The translations under genes were made by a program, and so were the position numbers. 7,704 bases of DNA from Rhodospirillales bacterium (GTDB lineage Bacteria; Pseudomonadota; Alphaproteobacteria; Acetobacterales; Acetobacteraceae): the NCBI GenBank assembly GCA_025352915.1, contig JANXSA010000485.1, positions 1-7,704 on the forward strand, read 5' to 3'. Below the pieces are notes generated by a model, which made no database searches, was not told the origin of the DNA, and was given only the letters and a program-made list of their open reading frames with translations. Shown here piece by piece: positions 6,533 to 7,704 of the stretch (position 1 is the first letter of the stretch; each line of letters opens with the position of its first letter).

Positions 6533-6708
6533 TCACCACCGCAAACCTCGCCGACCCCGACGCCGTCTTCGAAGCCCTGATGAACGCGCACCGCGACCTC
6601 GCCCCCGAAGCCTCCCGCCAACTCGACGCCAAACTCGTCCTCCTCCTGGCCAACCACATCGGCGATCCCGATATCGTCAAGCAAGCCATTGCACTGGCAG
6701 TGGAATAG
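6520..6708 (+). CDS. DUF2783-type small protein, candidate partner of the flavin hydroxylase
   Basis: This is a 62-residue soluble protein from GTG 6520 (64 residues if GTG 6514 were used). It is predicted to be almost all helical, with no membrane segment or signal peptide. The pattern NLADPDAVFEAL (9-20), AHRDL (23-27), then KLVLLLANHIGDPDIVKQAI (38-57) is what I recognise as DUF2783, a family of small proteins commonly encoded beside FAD hydroxylases. Its gene overlaps the hydroxylase gene by 13 bases, implying coupled, roughly matched synthesis. In Pseudomonas putida, 3-hydroxyphenylacetate hydroxylase needs a flavoprotein (MhaA) and a small coupling protein (MhaB); by context this could be the MhaB counterpart. 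That role is inference: there are no catalytic or cofactor motifs, and I cannot confirm that MhaB belongs to DUF2783. Confidence 0.85.
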   Translation: MPDLITTANLADPDAVFEALMNAHRDLAPEASRQLDAKLVLLLANHIGDPDIVKQAIALAVE

Positions 6709-6709
6709 G

Positions 6710-6850
6710 AAAGCACTTCTTTTTTGAAAAAAAGAAGCAAAAAACTTTTATCCACTACGCCTTTTCCAAACACCATCTGCCGGCGCTATGCCGAGCGCCA
6801 ATCAATAAAGTTTTTTTGCTTCTTTTTGTCCACAAAAAGAAGACCTCCCT
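6710..6850. repeat. AT-rich structured intergenic element, copy 4 (two arms)
   Basis: The element occupies most of the gap before hmgA and begins right after the small gene's stop codon. The left hairpin is CTTCTTTTTT (6716-6725), one G, and AAAAAAAGAAG (6727-6737). The right hairpin is CTTCTTTTTGT (6819-6829), loop CC, and ACAAAAAGAAG (6832-6842). Tails CAAAAAACTTTTAT (6738-6751) and ATAAAGTTTTTTTG (6805-6818) pair almost perfectly. The core has its own 6-bp stem, GGCGCT (6782-6787) with AGCGCC (6794-6799), followed 11 bases later by a T7 run (6811-6817), so it could also act as a terminator separating hmgA from the upstream genes. The remaining 63 bases to hmgA hold no promoter I can call with confidence. 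Confidence 0.85.
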
Positions 6851-6913
6851 TCCCTTCACTTCCAAAACCTCGCACCCACCCCTAAACTACCCAGACGACC
6901 AAGGGAGCGCCCC

Positions 6914-7704
6914 ATGAAAACCAAATCCGACCCCATGCAATCCGGCTTCGGCAACGAATTCGCCACCGAAGCCCTCCCCGGCGCCCTCCCGCAGGGCCGC
7001 AACTCCCCGCAGCGCCCCGCCCACGGCCTGTACGCCGAGCAACTCACCGGCACCCCCTTCACCGTCCCGCGCGCGGAAGCCCGCCGCGCCTGGCTCTATC
7101 GCATCCGCCCCTCCGCCAACCACCCGCCATACCTGCGCATCACTCACCCCACCCTGGTCACCGCCCTCGCCCCGCCAAACCCCAATCGCCTGCGCTGGAA
7201 TCCGCGCCCGTTCCCCGAAGCCCCAACCGACTTCATCGCCGGCCTCGCCACCATGTTCGCCACCGCGGACGGCGCCTACGACCAAGGCGTCACCATCCAC
7301 CTCTACGCCGCCAACCAATCCATGCAGCGCATCTTCTTCAACGCCGACGCCGAGATGCTCTTCGTCCCCGAACACGGCCGCCTCCTGCTCGAAACCGAAC
7401 TCGGCCGTCTCACCGCCGCTCCCGGCGAAATCGCCGTCATCCCGCGCGGCATCCGGATCCGCGTGTCGCTCCCCGACGGCACCGCCCGCGGCTACCTCGC
7501 CGAAAACCACGGCGCCGTCTTGCGACTTCCCGATCTCGGCCCGATCGGCGCCAACGGCCTGGCCAACCCGCGCGACTTCCTCACCCCGCACGCCTGGTTC
7601 GAAGATCGCAACGAACCCACCGAGATCGTCCAGAAATACCTCGGCACCCTATGGGCCACCACGCTCGACCACTCGCCCTTGGATGTCGTCGCCTGGCACG
7701 GCAA
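6914..7704 (+). CDS. hmgA: Homogentisate 1,2-dioxygenase, 3'-truncated by window end
   Basis: The open frame runs from ATG 6914 to the window edge: 263 codons plus two bases of an expected 430-450 residue protein. HmgA is a cytoplasmic iron(II) ring-cleavage dioxygenase converting homogentisate to maleylacetoacetate in tyrosine and phenylacetate breakdown. Diagnostic stretches are [16 protein letters not shown] (11-26), SPQ...[16 protein letters not shown] (31-53), [13 protein letters not shown] (141-153), TELG (161-164), [10 protein letters not shown] (170-179), [10 protein letters not shown] (191-200), [15 protein letters not shown] (208-222), and LDVVAWHG (256-263), where the segment carrying an active-site histidine begins. 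The iron ligands lie beyond the window. AAGGGAG (6901-6907) with 6-base spacing supports this start over the internal ATG at 6935. It follows the hydroxylase and small gene on the same strand after a 205-base gap holding copy 4, so co-regulation is likely but co-transcription is uncertain. Confidence 0.95.
   Translation, partial: MKTKSDPMQSGFGNEFATEALPGALPQGRNSPQRPAHGLYAEQLTGTPFTVPRAEARRAWLYRIRPSANHPPYLRITHPTLVTALAPPNPNRLRWNPRPFPEAPTDFIAGLATMFATADGAYDQGVTIHLYAANQSMQRIFFNADAEMLFVPEHGRLLLETELGRLTAAPGEIAVIPRGIRIRVSLPDGTARGYLAENHGAVLRLPDLGPIGANGLANPRDFLTPHAWFEDRNEPTEIVQKYLGTLWATTLDHSPLDVVAWHG

Noticed and set aside
6851..6913. Promoter for hmgA (TAAACT-like box near 6883)
   Set aside because: There is no convincing -35 partner or regulator site, and alphaproteobacterial promoters are too degenerate to call from one loose hexamer.

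Overview
The window is very GC-rich (roughly 70% by eye), gene-dense DNA, most likely from an alphaproteobacterium; Acetobacteraceae is my best guess. That guess rests on composition, on the presence of SURF1, and on AT-rich intergenic repeats that I recall from that family but cannot verify here. Seven complete protein genes and one 3'-truncated gene are supported. No RNA gene, CRISPR array or transposase gene was seen.

Layout: (1) 1-2198: an 18-base C run, then a SURF1 cytochrome oxidase assembly gene overlapping (ATGA) an M32 metallocarboxypeptidase gene. (2) 2346-3404: a class I nitronate monooxygenase. (3) 3591-4800, minus strand: a short CinA/PncC-type amidohydrolase followed 4 bases later by an FkbM-type methyltransferase. 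(4) 4976-7704: a probable aromatic-degradation block made of a flavin aromatic hydroxylase, a 62-residue DUF2783-type protein whose gene overlaps it, and the first 263 codons of homogentisate 1,2-dioxygenase (hmgA). The likely logic of block 4 is that the hydroxylase and its small partner make homogentisate, which HmgA then cleaves. This resembles the two-protein 3-hydroxyphenylacetate hydroxylase (MhaA/MhaB) of Pseudomonas putida.

Four of the intergenic gaps carry the same AT-rich structured element, standing out sharply from the surrounding DNA. Each arm is an 11-bp A/T-rich hairpin followed by a tail that pairs with the tail of an inverted second arm. Three copies have both arms and a variable core with its own small hairpin. 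The fourth has only the left arm and is followed by a GTAG-headed REP palindrome. Paired changes at two stem positions across the seven arms indicate that structure, not just sequence, is maintained.

The plus strand is C-rich through most of the window whatever the gene orientation, except in the middle of the carboxypeptidase gene (about 1020-2040), where C and G balance. This is a possible recombination mosaic.
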